A stretch of DNA of 64,000 bases. Origin: JAKFDI01 sp036676235. Its GTDB lineage: Bacteria > Pseudomonadota > Gammaproteobacteria > Burkholderiales > Burkholderiaceae_C. This document shows, one piece after another, positions 43,131 through 52,386 of the stretch (the first letter of the stretch is position 1; each line of letters starts with the position of its first letter). The notes below the pieces were generated by a model, which had not been told where the DNA came from, made no database searches, and saw only the letters and a list, made by a program, of their open reading frames with translations. Made by a program: the position numbers and the translations under genes. Location: the NCBI GenBank assembly GCA_036676235.1, contig JAKFDI010000040.1, forward strand, positions 79,932-143,931. The letters are read 5' to 3'.

Positions 43131-44395
43131 GCGCGCCCCCCTCGCATCAGTTGCCGGTTCTCGATGTCGACTCTCAGCACGATCGCGAGCGCGACGAGAT
43201 TGACCAGCAACGCCGACCCGCCATAGCTCATCAGCGGCAAAGTTAGTCCCTTCGTCGGCAGCACCCCCAGATTCACGCCGATGTTGATGAACGCCTGCCC
43301 CGCCGTCCAGATGCCGATGCCCTGCGCAAACAACCCCGCGAACACCCGATCGAGCGCGATCGCCTGCCGCCCGATGTGGAACATGCGCCGCGCCAGCCAG
43401 AAGAACGCGACGATGACGCAGGCCACGCCCACGAAGCCGAGTTCCTCGCCGATCACGGCGAGCAGGAAGTCGGTGTGTGCCTCCGGCAGGTAGTGCAGCT
43501 TCTCGACGCTCGCGCCCAGCCCCTGGCCGAAGATCTCGCCGCGGCCGAAGGCGATGAGCGAGTGCGAGAGCTGGTAGGCCGCACCCAGCGTGTACTTCTC
43601 GTCCCACGGATCGAGGTAGGCAAAGATGCGCTCGCGGCGCCATTGGCTGAACGCGATCATCGCAACGAAGGCGCCCACCAGCACCAGGCTGATGAGCAGG
43701 AACATGCGCCCGTTCACGCCGCCGAGAAAGAGGATGCCCATCGCGATCATCGCGATGACGAGGAAGGCACCCATGTCCGGTTCGGCCAGCAGCAGCACGC
43801 CCACCACGGCCACGGCAATCGCCATCGGCGTCACGGCACGGAAGAAGTTCTCCTTCACGTCCATCTTGCGCACCATGTAGCCGGCGGCATACATGGCCAT
43901 CGCCAGCTTGCCGAGTTCGCTCGGCTGGAAGTTGAAGACGCCCAGCGCGATCCAGCGGCGCGCACCGTTGACCGGGTTGCTGATGCCCGGAATCAGCACC
44001 GCGATCAGCAGCGCGAGCGTGCCGATGAAGATGCCCGGCGCCCACTTCTCCCACACCGCCATGGGCACCTGCACCGCCACGATGGCGATGCCGGCGCCGA
44101 CGCCGATGGAGAACAGGTGCCGCATGAGGAAGTGGGTGTGCTCGTAGCGCGCGAACCTCGGGTTGTCGGGCAGCGCGACCGAGGCGCTGAAGACCATCAC
44201 CGCGCCCAGCGCCACCAGCGCGACGACGACCCACACCAGCGTCTGGTCGAAGCCGAGCAGCCGCGTCGGCTGGCCGGCCGAGACGGAGATCCAGTCACGC
44301 ACCGGCACGCGCACCTGCTCGCCACCGCCGCGGCGGAAGACGGCGGCGATGCGGGCCTTGAGTGCATCGAACCCGTTGCGGGCGAGGCTGCTCAT
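43127..44395 (-). CDS. ftsW: Lipid II polymerase FtsW
   Basis: 422 residues from the ATG at 44393-44395, which overlaps the murD stop (ATGA). About ten membrane helices. The N-terminus has a 50-residue cytoplasmic stretch before the first helix. SEDS signatures NPVNGARRWIALG, FQPSELGKLAMAMY and LPLMSYGGSALLVNLVALA are intact, as is FLLAVIGEELGF. FtsW is the septal glycosyltransferase that works with FtsI. Confidence 0.96.
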   Translation of the reverse strand: MSSLARNGFDALKARIAAVFRRGGGEQVRVPVRDWISVSAGQPTRLLGFDQTLVWVVVALVALGAVMVFSASVALPDNPRFARYEHTHFLMRHLFSIGVGAGIAIVAVQVPMAVWEKWAPGIFIGTLALLIAVLIPGISNPVNGARRWIALGVFNFQPSELGKLAMAMYAAGYMVRKMDVKENFFRAVTPMAIAVAVVGVLLLAEPDMGAFLVIAMIAMGILFLGGVNGRMFLLISLVLVGAFVAMIAFSQWRRERIFAYLDPWDEKYTLGAAYQLSHSLIAFGRGEIFGQGLGASVEKLHYLPEAHTDFLLAVIGEELGFVGVACVIVAFFWLARRMFHIGRQAIALDRVFAGLFAQGIGIWTAGQAFINIGVNLGVLPTKGLTLPLMSYGGSALLVNLVALAIVLRVDIENRQLMRGGRA

Positions 44396-46203
44396 GTCGC
44401 GATCTCCCCCTGCTCCGCTGCCAGCGCCTGCACTTCGGCGACGAAGACCTGCGCGCGGTGCGGGTAGTTGCGGAACATGTCGAGGCTGGCGCAGGCGGGG
44501 CTGAGCAGCACGGCGTCGCCGGCATGCGCGCGCTCGAAGCACCAGCGGGTGGCGGCTTCGAGCGTGTCGTGGCGCTGCAGCGGGATGCCGGCATCGGCGA
44601 TGGCGGCTTCGACCGACGGCGCGTCGCGGCCGATGGTCGCAACAGCACGGGCGTGGCGGCGCAGCGGCTCGGCGAGCGGCGAGAAATCCTGACCCTTGCC
44701 GTCGCCGCCGAGGATGACGACGAGCTTGGCCGGCGCACGGTCGGCGCCGAGGCCGTCGATCGCGGCCACCGTCGCGCCGACGTTCGTGCCCTTGCTGTCG
44801 TCGAAGGCATCGATGCCGTTCACCGTGGCGACGAAGGCCACGCGATGAGGCTCGCCGCGGTACTCGCGCAGGCCGTGCAGCATGGGCGCGAGCGGGCAGC
44901 CGATGGCCGTTGCCAGCGCCAGCGCGGCCAGTGCGTTGGCGGCGTTGTGGCGTCCGCGTACGCGCAATGCGTCGGCGGGCATCAGGCGCTGGATGTGCAA
45001 CTCCTCGGCCTCTGCGACGGTGCCGCGCTTGACGCGCCGCACGGTTTCATCGGCCTCCAGCGCGCGCACCAGCCAGGCCATGCCGTTCTCGACCACGAGG
45101 CCGAAATCGCCGGGACGCTGGGGCGCGTCGAGGCCGAAGCGCAGCACCGTGCGCTCGATGGGTTTGGCGTTGCGGCCCTTCTGCGGAATCGGCTCCGGCA
45201 CCAGTTTCTCGACCGCCGGGTCATCGCGGTTGATCACCATCACCGCGTGCTTGCCGAAGATGCGCGCCTTGGCTTCGACATAGGCGGCCATCGTGCCGTG
45301 CCAGTCGAGGTGGTCCTGCGTGATGTTGAGCACCGCGCCCGCATGCGGCTCGAAGCCCTTGGCGTCGTCGAGCTGGAAGCTGGAGAGTTCGAGCACCCAG
45401 ACTTCGGGCAGGTGCTCGAAAACCGGGGCGGCGGGGGGCGGTGGCGCGAGTTCCAAGGGGGCTTCGTCGTCTTGCGGCACCGCGCCCTCACCCTCGGTCC
45501 CTCTCCCAGAGGGAGAGGGAAGGAATTCATCCGCCGCCGCATCCGCATCCGCATCCGCATCCGCATCTGCATCTGCATCGACATCCGAAGCGCTCTCGAC
45601 ATCCAAGCCGACCCGGCCGGCCCCCTCTCCCGCTTGCGGGAGAGGGCTGGGGTGAGGGCCAGCGGCCTCGTCGACGGCGCCAACCTCCGGCTCCAACGCC
45701 AACGCATCCGCCAACGTCTGCAACATCGTCGGCCCCACATTCCCCGCCATCGCCACCCGCCGCCCGGCGCGCTCGATCATCAACGCGGCCATCGCCGTGG
45801 TCGTCGTCTTGCCGTTCGTGCCGGTGATCGCCACCACCTTCGGCGCATATCCACGCTCGGCCTTCAGGTCGTCGAGCGCACGCGCGAAGAGTTCCAGCTC
45901 ACCCTGCACCAGCACCCCACGATCGGCCGCACGCGCGACCGGCCCGGCGATGCGCTCGTCCGCCGGTGCCAAACCCGGGCTCTTGAGCACCAGTTGCACA
46001 TCCGCCAGCAACTCGTCGGTCAGCTCACCGCTGGCCACCACCGCACCCGGCACATGCTCGGCCAGCGCCGCAGCCTGCGGCGGCGCCTCGCGCGAATCCC
46101 ACACGCGCACGTTCGCCCCGCAGCGCGCACACCAGCGCGCCATCGCGAGGCCCGATTCACCGAGGCCGAGCACGAGGACTGTGATGCCGTTCAGGTACTT
46201 CAT
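44392..46203 (-). CDS. murD: UDP-N-acetylmuramoylalanine--D-glutamate ligase with in-frame repeat insertion
   Basis: 603 residues, against about 440-520 in most bacteria. VLGLGESGLAMARWCAR opens the N-terminal domain, the ATP loop is AITGTNGKTTTTAMAALMIERAG, then VWVLELSSFQLDD, ITQDHLDWHGTMAAYVEAKARIF (HLDWHGTMAAY) and FDDSKGTNVGATVAAI. The extra mass is at about residues 182-240, lying between the P-loop domain (MLQTLADALALEPEVGAVDEAAG) and VWVLELSSFQL. That stretch is encoded by a repeat pair plus a hexamer array (45485-45658) and reads as a low-complexity Asp-Ala and Gly/Pro peptide. A further Pro-rich patch (LELAPPPPAAP) follows. All known catalytic motifs remain. Confidence 0.95.
   Translation of the reverse strand: MKYLNGITVLVLGLGESGLAMARWCARCGANVRVWDSREAPPQAAALAEHVPGAVVASGELTDELLADVQLVLKSPGLAPADERIAGPVARAADRGVLVQGELELFARALDDLKAERGYAPKVVAITGTNGKTTTTAMAALMIERAGRRVAMAGNVGPTMLQTLADALALEPEVGAVDEAAGPHPSPLPQAGEGAGRVGLDVESASDVDADADADADADADAAADEFLPSPSGRGTEGEGAVPQDDEAPLELAPPPPAAPVFEHLPEVWVLELSSFQLDDAKGFEPHAGAVLNITQDHLDWHGTMAAYVEAKARIFGKHAVMVINRDDPAVEKLVPEPIPQKGRNAKPIERTVLRFGLDAPQRPGDFGLVVENGMAWLVRALEADETVRRVKRGTVAEAEELHIQRLMPADALRVRGRHNAANALAALALATAIGCPLAPMLHGLREYRGEPHRVAFVATVNGIDAFDDSKGTNVGATVAAIDGLGADRAPAKLVVILGGDGKGQDFSPLAEPLRRHARAVATIGRDAPSVEAAIADAGIPLQRHDTLEAATRWCFERAHAGDAVLLSPACASLDMFRNYPHRAQVFVAEVQALAAEQGEIAT
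45485..45658. repeat. Inverted pair of REP-like repeats (family A) inside murD
   Basis: A left unit (CCCTCACCCTCGGTCCCTCTCC with AGAGGGAGAGGG) and an oppositely oriented right unit (CCCCCTCTCCCGCTTGCGGGAGAGGGCTGGGGTGAGGG, given here in parts: CCCCTCTCCC, CGCTTGCGGG, AGAGGGCTGGGGTGAGGG) bracket a hexamer array. The region is in frame with murD and contains no stop in that frame. The same units are in the murG-murC gap. Confidence 0.85.
45539..45580. repeat. Hexamer tandem array (about 7 units) within murD
   Basis: The plus strand reads GCATCC four times, GCATCT twice and GCATCG once in succession. In the murD frame it codes for alternating Asp-Ala. A 6-base unit keeps the frame when copies are gained or lost, so length may vary between strains without destroying the protein. 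Confidence 0.85.
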
Positions 46204-47381
46204 CAGCGCAACTTCAAACTCGCGAGACCGACGAGGCACAGCAGCATCGTGATGATCCAGAAGCGGATCACCACCTGCGTTTCCTTCCAGCCGGATTTCT
46301 CGAAGTGGTGGTGCAGCGGCGCCATCTTCAGGATGCGCCGGCCGGTGCCCGTCACCTTCTTCGTGTACTTGAACCACGCCACCTGCAGCATCACCGACAG
46401 CGCCTCGGCGACGAACACGCCGCCCATGATCCCGAGCACGATTTCCTGGCGCGTGATCACGGCAATCGTCCCCAGCGCCCCGCCCAATGCCAGCGCGCCC
46501 ACGTCGCCCATGAACAACTGCGCCGGATGCGCGTTGAACCACAGGAAGGCGAGGCCCGCACCCGCCATCGCGGCGCAGAAGATCAGCAGTTCGCCAGTGC
46601 CCGGGATGTAGGGGAACAGCAGGTACTTGCTGTAGACCGAGCTGCCGGTCACGTAGGCGAAGACGCCCAGCGCCGAGCCCACCAGCACCACCGGCATGAT
46701 CGCCAGACCGTCCAGGCCATCGGTCAGGTTCACCGCGTTGCTCGCGCCCACGATCACGAAGTAGCTGAGGCCAATGAAGCCGAACACCCCCAGTGGATAG
46801 CTGATGGTCTTGAAGAACGGCAGCATCAAATCGGCCTTGGGCGGCAACTCGTTCGAGAAGCCGCTCGTCACCCAGTTCAGGAACAGCTCGAGCACGCGCC
46901 AGTTCGAGGTCTCGCTGACGCTGAAGGCGAGGTAGATCGCCGCCACCAGCCCGATCAGCGACTGCCACAGGTACTTCTCGCGCGAGCTCATGCCCTCGGG
47001 GTTCTTGTGCACCACCTTGCGGTAGTCGTCGACCCAGCCGATGGCGCCGAAGCCGAGCGTCACCAGCAGCACGATCCACACGAAGCGGTTGCTCCAGTCG
47101 AACCACAGCAGCGTGGACACGCCGATGCCGATGAGGATGAGCACGCCGCCCATCGTCGGCGTGCCGGCCTTGGCGATGTGCGCCTGCACGCCGTACTCGC
47201 GGATCGGCTGGCCGATCTTCAGCGCCGTGAGGCGGCGGATCACCCACGGCCCGAAGGCGAGGCCAATGAGCAGCGCCGTGAGCGCGGCCATCACCGCGCG
47301 GAAGGTGATGTACTGGAAGACGCGGAAGAAGCCGAAGTCCGGCGACAGCGTCTGCAGCCACTGCGCAAGGCTAAGCAGCAT
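46203..47381 (-). CDS. mraY: Phospho-N-acetylmuramoyl-pentapeptide-transferase
   Basis: 392 residues with about ten membrane helices. KAGTPTMGGVLIL (the conserved TPTMGG start), GWVDDYRKVVHKNPEG, NLTDGLDGLAIMPV and PLHHHFEKSGWKETQVVIRFWII (LHHHFEKSGWKE) are MraY signatures with the catalytic Asp cluster. MraY makes lipid I from UDP-MurNAc-pentapeptide and undecaprenyl phosphate. It overlaps murD by one base (TGATG) and murF by 11 bases. Confidence 0.97.
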   Translation of the reverse strand: MLLSLAQWLQTLSPDFGFFRVFQYITFRAVMAALTALLIGLAFGPWVIRRLTALKIGQPIREYGVQAHIAKAGTPTMGGVLILIGIGVSTLLWFDWSNRFVWIVLLVTLGFGAIGWVDDYRKVVHKNPEGMSSREKYLWQSLIGLVAAIYLAFSVSETSNWRVLELFLNWVTSGFSNELPPKADLMLPFFKTISYPLGVFGFIGLSYFVIVGASNAVNLTDGLDGLAIMPVVLVGSALGVFAYVTGSSVYSKYLLFPYIPGTGELLIFCAAMAGAGLAFLWFNAHPAQLFMGDVGALALGGALGTIAVITRQEIVLGIMGGVFVAEALSVMLQVAWFKYTKKVTGTGRRILKMAPLHHHFEKSGWKETQVVIRFWIITMLLCLVGLASLKLR

Positions 47382-48744
47382 GGGTTCCTCCCGGCGCAGC
47401 GGTGAGTGCAGCCACCACCTGTTCCATCTTCATGAAACGTGATCCCTTGACGACGACGGCGCGGCAGGACGGCGCATCGCCGATGGCGGCCAGCAGCGCG
47501 GCCACGTCGTCGAAATGCCGCGCGCCCGAAAACGCGGCGGCCGCATGCGTGGCGAGGCTGCCCGCCGTCCAGAGCGCGTCGATGCCGCGCTCCTTGGCAT
47601 AGGCGCCGATCTCGGTGTGAAAGGCCGGCCCTTCGTCACCCACCTCGCCCATGTCGCCCAGCACGAACCAGCGCGGCGCCGGCAGCGCGGCCAGCACGTC
47701 GATGGCGGCGCGCACCGAGTCGGGGTTGGCGTTGTAGGTGTCGTCGATGAGCGTGACGGAGACGCCGTTGCGCTCGAAGGCCTTGACCTGCGAGCGGCCC
47801 TTCACCGGCTCGAAGGCTTCCAGCCCGCGCGTGATCGCGTCGAGCGGGCAACCCGCGGCGAGTGCGCAGGCGGTCGCTGCCAGCGCGTTCTTCACGTTGT
47901 GCAGGCCGGCCACGCGCAGCGTCAGCGTGGTGTCGCCGCTCGGCGTGTGCAGCGCAACCTGCCAGTGGCCGCTGTGCCATTGCGCCTGCGCACGCACATC
48001 GGCGTCGCCCTGCAGCGTGAACGTGAGCACGCGGCGGGCGCCGGCCAGCGCGCGCCACAGCGGCGTGAATTCCTCGTCGGCCGGGAACACCGCCGTGCCG
48101 TCAGCGGGCAGGGCCTCGATCACGCTGCCGTTCTCGCGCGCCACGGCTTCCACGCTCGCCATGAACTCCTGGTGCTCGCGCTGCGCGTTGTTGACGAGCG
48201 CGACGGTGGGTGCGGCAAAGCGCGCCAGCAGCGCGATCTCGCCCGGGTGGTTCATGCCCAGTTCCACCACGCCGGCACGGTGTTCGCCGCGCAGGCGCAG
48301 CAGGGTGAGCGGCACGCCGATGTCGTTGTTGAAGTTCCCTTGCGTGGCGAACGCCGCGTCGCCGTGCCACGCACGCAGGATGGCGGCGGTCATCTGCGTC
48401 ACCGTGGTCTTGCCGTTGCTGCCGGCCACGGCGATCAGCGGCAACGTGAAGCGGCGGCGCCAGGCGGCAGCGAGTTCGCCGAGCGCAGCGCGCGTGTCGG
48501 CCACCTGCAGGCCCGGCAACCCCGCCTCGGCCAGGCCGCGCTCGGCGAGCGCCGCCACGGCCCCCGCGTCGCGCGCCTGCGCGAGGAAGTCGTGCGCATC
48601 GAAATGCTCGCCCTTCAGCGCGACGAACAGGTCACCGCGCTGCAGACTGCGCGTGTCGCTGTGCACACGCGAGACCGACACCGAGCCGTCGCCGATCAAG
48701 ACGGAACCGGGCAACAGCGCGTGCGCTTGGTGCAGGTTCATCAT
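47371..48744 (-). CDS. murF: UDP-N-acetylmuramoyl-tripeptide--D-alanyl-D-alanine ligase
   Basis: 457 residues. FVALKGEHFDAHDFL (MurF N-terminal loop), IAVAGSNGKTTVTQMTAAILRAW (GSNGKTTVTQM), GVVELGMNHPGEIALLA and LIDDTYNANPDSVRAAIDVLAALP (DDTYNANPDS) are all present. MurF adds D-Ala-D-Ala to UDP-MurNAc-tripeptide. Two Met codons overlap the murE stop (48741 and 48744), so translation is coupled to murE; the 3' end overlaps mraY by 11 bases. Confidence 0.97.
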   Translation of the reverse strand: MMNLHQAHALLPGSVLIGDGSVSVSRVHSDTRSLQRGDLFVALKGEHFDAHDFLAQARDAGAVAALAERGLAEAGLPGLQVADTRAALGELAAAWRRRFTLPLIAVAGSNGKTTVTQMTAAILRAWHGDAAFATQGNFNNDIGVPLTLLRLRGEHRAGVVELGMNHPGEIALLARFAAPTVALVNNAQREHQEFMASVEAVARENGSVIEALPADGTAVFPADEEFTPLWRALAGARRVLTFTLQGDADVRAQAQWHSGHWQVALHTPSGDTTLTLRVAGLHNVKNALAATACALAAGCPLDAITRGLEAFEPVKGRSQVKAFERNGVSVTLIDDTYNANPDSVRAAIDVLAALPAPRWFVLGDMGEVGDEGPAFHTEIGAYAKERGIDALWTAGSLATHAAAAFSGARHFDDVAALLAAIGDAPSCRAVVVKGSRFMKMEQVVAALTAAPGGTHAA

Positions 48745-50243
48745 GCGGCGGCCCTCCTCGCGGCCAGCGCGGCGCGCGCTTCGGCGGCATCGGAAAACGG
48801 CAGTTTGGCGCCGGCGATTTCCTGGGTGTCCTCATGCCCCTTGCCGGCAATCAGGATCACGTCGTTGGCCGCCGCCGTGCGCACCGCGTGGCGGATCGCC
48901 TCGCGCCGGTCCTCGATGACGATGGCGTCGGCCGGCACCGACATGCCGGCCACGATCTGCGCCAGGATGGACGCAGGCCGCTCGCGGCGCGGGTTGTCGC
49001 TCGTCACCACGGCGTGGTCGGCCAGGTGTTCGGCGAGCGCCCCCATCAGCGGCCGCTTGGTCGCATCACGGTTGCCGCCGCAGCCGAACACGCACCACAG
49101 CGCGCCGCTGCGCGCCTGCGTGAGCGGGCGCAGGGCCTGCAGCGCCTTCTCCAGCGCATCGGGCGTGTGCGCGTAGTCGACCACCGCTTCGGGCTCGCCG
49201 GCATCGCACGGCACACGCTGCATGCGCCCCGGTACAGGCGTGAGGCGGCTGCATACCGCGGCGGCATCGGCCAGTGCCACGCCGCTCGCGCGCAGTGCAC
49301 CTGCCACCGCAAGCAGGTTCGAGACGTTGTAGTCGCCGATCAGCGTGGTGCGCACCGGGGCGCTCTGTGCGCCCTCCACCAACTCGAAGCCGAGGCCGCC
49401 CTCGGGATAACCGACGACCGTGGCGCGCAGCCGCGCCGGCTGGATCGCGGAATAGGTCCACAACTCCATCGGCCCGTCGCGGAACTGCCGCGCCACGGCC
49501 GCGCCCTGCTCGTCGTCGATGTTGATCACGGCCGCACGCAGGCCCGGCCACTCGAACAGCCGCGACTTGGCGAACCAGTAGCTCGTCATCGAGCCGTGGT
49601 AGTCGATGTGGTCGCGCGTGAAGTTGGTGTAGAGCGCGATGTCGATGGCCGTGCCGTCGAGGCGGTGTTCGGCGAGGCCGATCGACGAGGCCTCGATCGC
49701 GCAGGCCGCGAACCCGGCATCGGCAAAGCGGCGAAAGGCCTCGTGCAGCGTGACAGGGTCGGGCGTGGTGAGACCCGTGGATTCGATCGTGCCGGGCGCA
49801 TCGCCGAGCGGCGGCTCGCCCACGCCCAGCGTGCCGACCACGCCGCAGCGCGCGCCGAGCGCCGTGAGTGCCTGCGCCACCCACCAGGCGGTGGAGGTCT
49901 TGCCGTTGGTGCCGGTGGCGGCCACCACGCGAAGCGCGCGGCTTGGCTCGCCCATGAAGGCGCTTGCGAGCGGGCCGGTGGCGGCCTTGAGCTGCGCCAG
50001 CGCGGCAATGCGTGCGTCGTCGAATGCGAAGGCTTCCACGCCATCCGCCTCGACGAGACAGGCCGGCGCGCCCGCATCCAGCGCAGCCTGCACGTACTGT
50101 CGGCCATCCTGCGCATGCCCCGGCCAGGCGATGAACGCGGCGCCGCGCGTGACGCGCCGGCTGTCGGTGGTGAGTGCGACAACGCCGCGCTCACCGAGCC
50201 AAGCGAGTGCGTCGTGAACGGATGAAAGCCGGCGCGGCGCCAT
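48741..50243 (-). CDS. murE: UDP-N-acetylmuramoyl-L-alanyl-D-glutamate--2,6-diaminopimelate ligase
   Basis: 500 residues from the ATG at 50241-50243. TTDSRRVTRGAAFIAWPGHAQDGRQY, ATP loop AATGTNGKTSTAWWVAQAL, FTRDHIDYHGSMTSYWFAKSRLF (HIDYHGSM) and the substrate loop SDNPRRERPASIL, whose DNPR is specific for meso-diaminopimelate. So the peptidoglycan is of the DAP type. It overlaps ftsI by one base and murF by 4. Confidence 0.97.
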   Translation of the reverse strand: MAPRRLSSVHDALAWLGERGVVALTTDSRRVTRGAAFIAWPGHAQDGRQYVQAALDAGAPACLVEADGVEAFAFDDARIAALAQLKAATGPLASAFMGEPSRALRVVAATGTNGKTSTAWWVAQALTALGARCGVVGTLGVGEPPLGDAPGTIESTGLTTPDPVTLHEAFRRFADAGFAACAIEASSIGLAEHRLDGTAIDIALYTNFTRDHIDYHGSMTSYWFAKSRLFEWPGLRAAVINIDDEQGAAVARQFRDGPMELWTYSAIQPARLRATVVGYPEGGLGFELVEGAQSAPVRTTLIGDYNVSNLLAVAGALRASGVALADAAAVCSRLTPVPGRMQRVPCDAGEPEAVVDYAHTPDALEKALQALRPLTQARSGALWCVFGCGGNRDATKRPLMGALAEHLADHAVVTSDNPRRERPASILAQIVAGMSVPADAIVIEDRREAIRHAVRTAAANDVILIAGKGHEDTQEIAGAKLPFSDAAEARAALAARRAAA

Positions 50244-52081
50244 CAGAAGCTCTCCTCCGCGGCGGGCAGATCGTTGGTCACGATCTGCTGCATCACGTCG
50301 ATGTCGGGCGAGACACCCAGCGTGCGCAGCGTCTGCTGCACGACTTCGCTGAACACCGGCGCGGCCACGATGCCGCCGTAGTACTTGCCGTCGCTCGGCT
50401 CGTCGACCATCACCGCCACGATGATGCGCGGGTGGCTGATGGGCGACATGCCCACGAACCACGAGCGGTACTTCTTCTCCGCGTAGCCCTTGCCTTCCTG
50501 CTTGTAGGCCGTGCCCGACTTGCCGCCCACCGAATAGCCGATGGCCTGCGCCTTCGGGGCCGTGCCTCCGGGGCCGGCCGCCAGGCGCAGCATGTCGCGC
50601 ACCGATTGCGCCGTCTTGGCCGAGATCACGCGCATGCCCGCCGTCGGCTCGGGGCTCTTGGTGATGGTGGCCGGAATCACCGCGCCGTCGTGCGCGAACA
50701 CGGTGTAGGCACGCGCCAGCTGGAACAACGAGGTCGACAGGCCGTAGCCGTAACTCATCGTCGCCTGCTCGATCGGCCGCCAGCTCTTGTACGGCCGCAG
50801 CCGCCCTGTCACGGCGCCCGGAAACTGCAGTTGCGGCTTCTGGCCGAAGCCGACCTGGCTGAACAGCTCCCACATCTCGCGCGGCTGCATCTGCATCGCC
50901 ATCTTGACGGTGCCGACGTTGCTCGATTTCTGGATCACCTCGGCCACCGTCAGCGCGCCGTGCGGATGCGAATCGCTGATGGTGGCGCCGGTGATGGTGA
51001 TGCGCCCCGGCGCCGTCTGGATCACCGTGTTCGGCTTCACGCGGCCGGTCTCCATCGCCCAGGCAGCGATGAAGGGCTTCATCGTCGAGCCGGGCTCGAA
51101 GATGTCGGTCATGGCGCGGTTGCGCAACTGCCCGCCGCTCAGGTTGCGGCGGTCGCCGGGGTTGTAGCTCGGGTAGTTGGCAAGCGCGAGTACCTCGCCG
51201 CTCTGCGCATCGAGCACCACCACGCTGCCGGCCTTGGCCTTGTGCTCCTTGACCGCGTCGCGGATGCGCTGATAGGCGAAGAACTGCACCTTCGAGTCGA
51301 TCGACAGGGTGATGTCCTGGCCGTCGACCGGCGCCACGCTCTCGCCGATGTCCTCGACCACGCGGCCGAGCCGGTCCTTGATGACGCGGCGCGAGCCTTC
51401 GCGGCCCGACAGCGCCTCGTGGAAGGCGAGTTCGATGCCCTCCTGCCCGCGCCCTTCCACGCTGGCGAAGCCGACCACGTGCGCGGCCGCTTCGCCTTCC
51501 GGGTACTTGCGCTTGTATTCGCGCACCTGGTGGATGCCCTTGATGCCGAGCGCCAGCGCATCTTTCGCCACCTGGTCGTCGACCTGCCGGCGCAGCCACA
51601 CGAAGTTGGGGCTGCGCTCCAGCATCTGCTCGAGATGCTTGGGCGTGATCTGCAGCAGCTTGGCGAGCTTGGCGCGCTGCGAGCGGTCGGCCTCGAAATC
51701 CTTGGGGATCGCCCACAGCGAGGGCGACGGCACGCTGGCCGCGAGGATCATGCCGTTGCGGTCGAGGATGCGCCCGCGGCTGGCCGGCAGCTCCAGCGTG
51801 CGCGCATAGCGGATCGCGCCCTGCTGCTGGAAGAAGCTGCTGTCGATGATCTGCACATAGGCGGCGCGGCCCGCCAGCACGCAGAAGCCCACGCCGACCA
51901 ACGCGACGAGCAGCTTCGAGCGCCACGGCGGCGTGCGCGAGGCCAGCAAGGGGCTGCTCGAATAGTTGAGGCTGCGCACGCTGTTGGCGAGTGCGCGGGC
52001 GGTCTTGCCCGAGGGCACCTTGCCGCCGCCCTTGCCGCGGCCATTCGCTTTGTTGCCGCCGAGGCCATTGACCCAATTCAT
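50243..52081 (-). CDS. ftsI: Peptidoglycan D,D-transpeptidase FtsI (PBP3)
   Basis: 612 residues. A basic, Gly/Lys-rich cytoplasmic N-terminus of about 55 residues precedes one membrane helix (about 56-77). The dimerisation/pedestal domain is followed by a transpeptidase with SxxK in FEPGSTMKPF (catalytic Ser about residue 335), the SSN motif in IQKSSNVGTV and the KTG box as GGKSGTAYK. It crosslinks septal peptidoglycan with FtsW. The start overlaps the ftsL stop by 4 bases. Confidence 0.97.
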   Translation of the reverse strand: MNWVNGLGGNKANGRGKGGGKVPSGKTARALANSVRSLNYSSSPLLASRTPPWRSKLLVALVGVGFCVLAGRAAYVQIIDSSFFQQQGAIRYARTLELPASRGRILDRNGMILAASVPSPSLWAIPKDFEADRSQRAKLAKLLQITPKHLEQMLERSPNFVWLRRQVDDQVAKDALALGIKGIHQVREYKRKYPEGEAAAHVVGFASVEGRGQEGIELAFHEALSGREGSRRVIKDRLGRVVEDIGESVAPVDGQDITLSIDSKVQFFAYQRIRDAVKEHKAKAGSVVVLDAQSGEVLALANYPSYNPGDRRNLSGGQLRNRAMTDIFEPGSTMKPFIAAWAMETGRVKPNTVIQTAPGRITITGATISDSHPHGALTVAEVIQKSSNVGTVKMAMQMQPREMWELFSQVGFGQKPQLQFPGAVTGRLRPYKSWRPIEQATMSYGYGLSTSLFQLARAYTVFAHDGAVIPATITKSPEPTAGMRVISAKTAQSVRDMLRLAAGPGGTAPKAQAIGYSVGGKSGTAYKQEGKGYAEKKYRSWFVGMSPISHPRIIVAVMVDEPSDGKYYGGIVAAPVFSEVVQQTLRTLGVSPDIDVMQQIVTNDLPAAEESF

Positions 52082-52386
52082 CGCCGCACCTCAGAAGCCG
52101 CCGCAGCCGGCGCCGATGCGGCAGCGCCATATGTCACGTACTGCGTGATCGCCGGTGTGGCGCTGCGCATGGCGAGGCGGTCGCGCGCGGTGCGCTCGAT
52201 GCGCAGCGGCGTGGCCTGCGTCTGGCGCTCGGCCGACAGGCGCTCGAACTCGGTTTCCAGCTTGTTCTGCTCGCTGCGGGCGCGGTCGAGTTCGCCGTAC
52301 AGGCGCCGGCCGTCGTAAGACACGCGCACCAGATAGCCGCTGCTGACCAGCAGCACCACCAACAGGATGACGTTCAGCTTCGTCAT
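52078..52386 (-). CDS. ftsL: Cell division protein FtsL
   Basis: 102 residues. A short N-terminus, one membrane helix (about 4-20, LNVILLVVLLVSSGYLV) and a periplasmic coiled-coil segment (LDRARSEQNKLETEFERLSAERQ) that packs with FtsB. The C-terminal Ala-rich tail is poorly conserved. FtsL recruits FtsW and FtsI. It overlaps rsmH and ftsI by 4 bases each. Its start codon lies at the edge of a family B repeat (52389-52475). Confidence 0.92.
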   Translation of the reverse strand: MTKLNVILLVVLLVSSGYLVRVSYDGRRLYGELDRARSEQNKLETEFERLSAERQTQATPLRIERTARDRLAMRSATPAITQYVTYGAAASAPAAAASEVRR

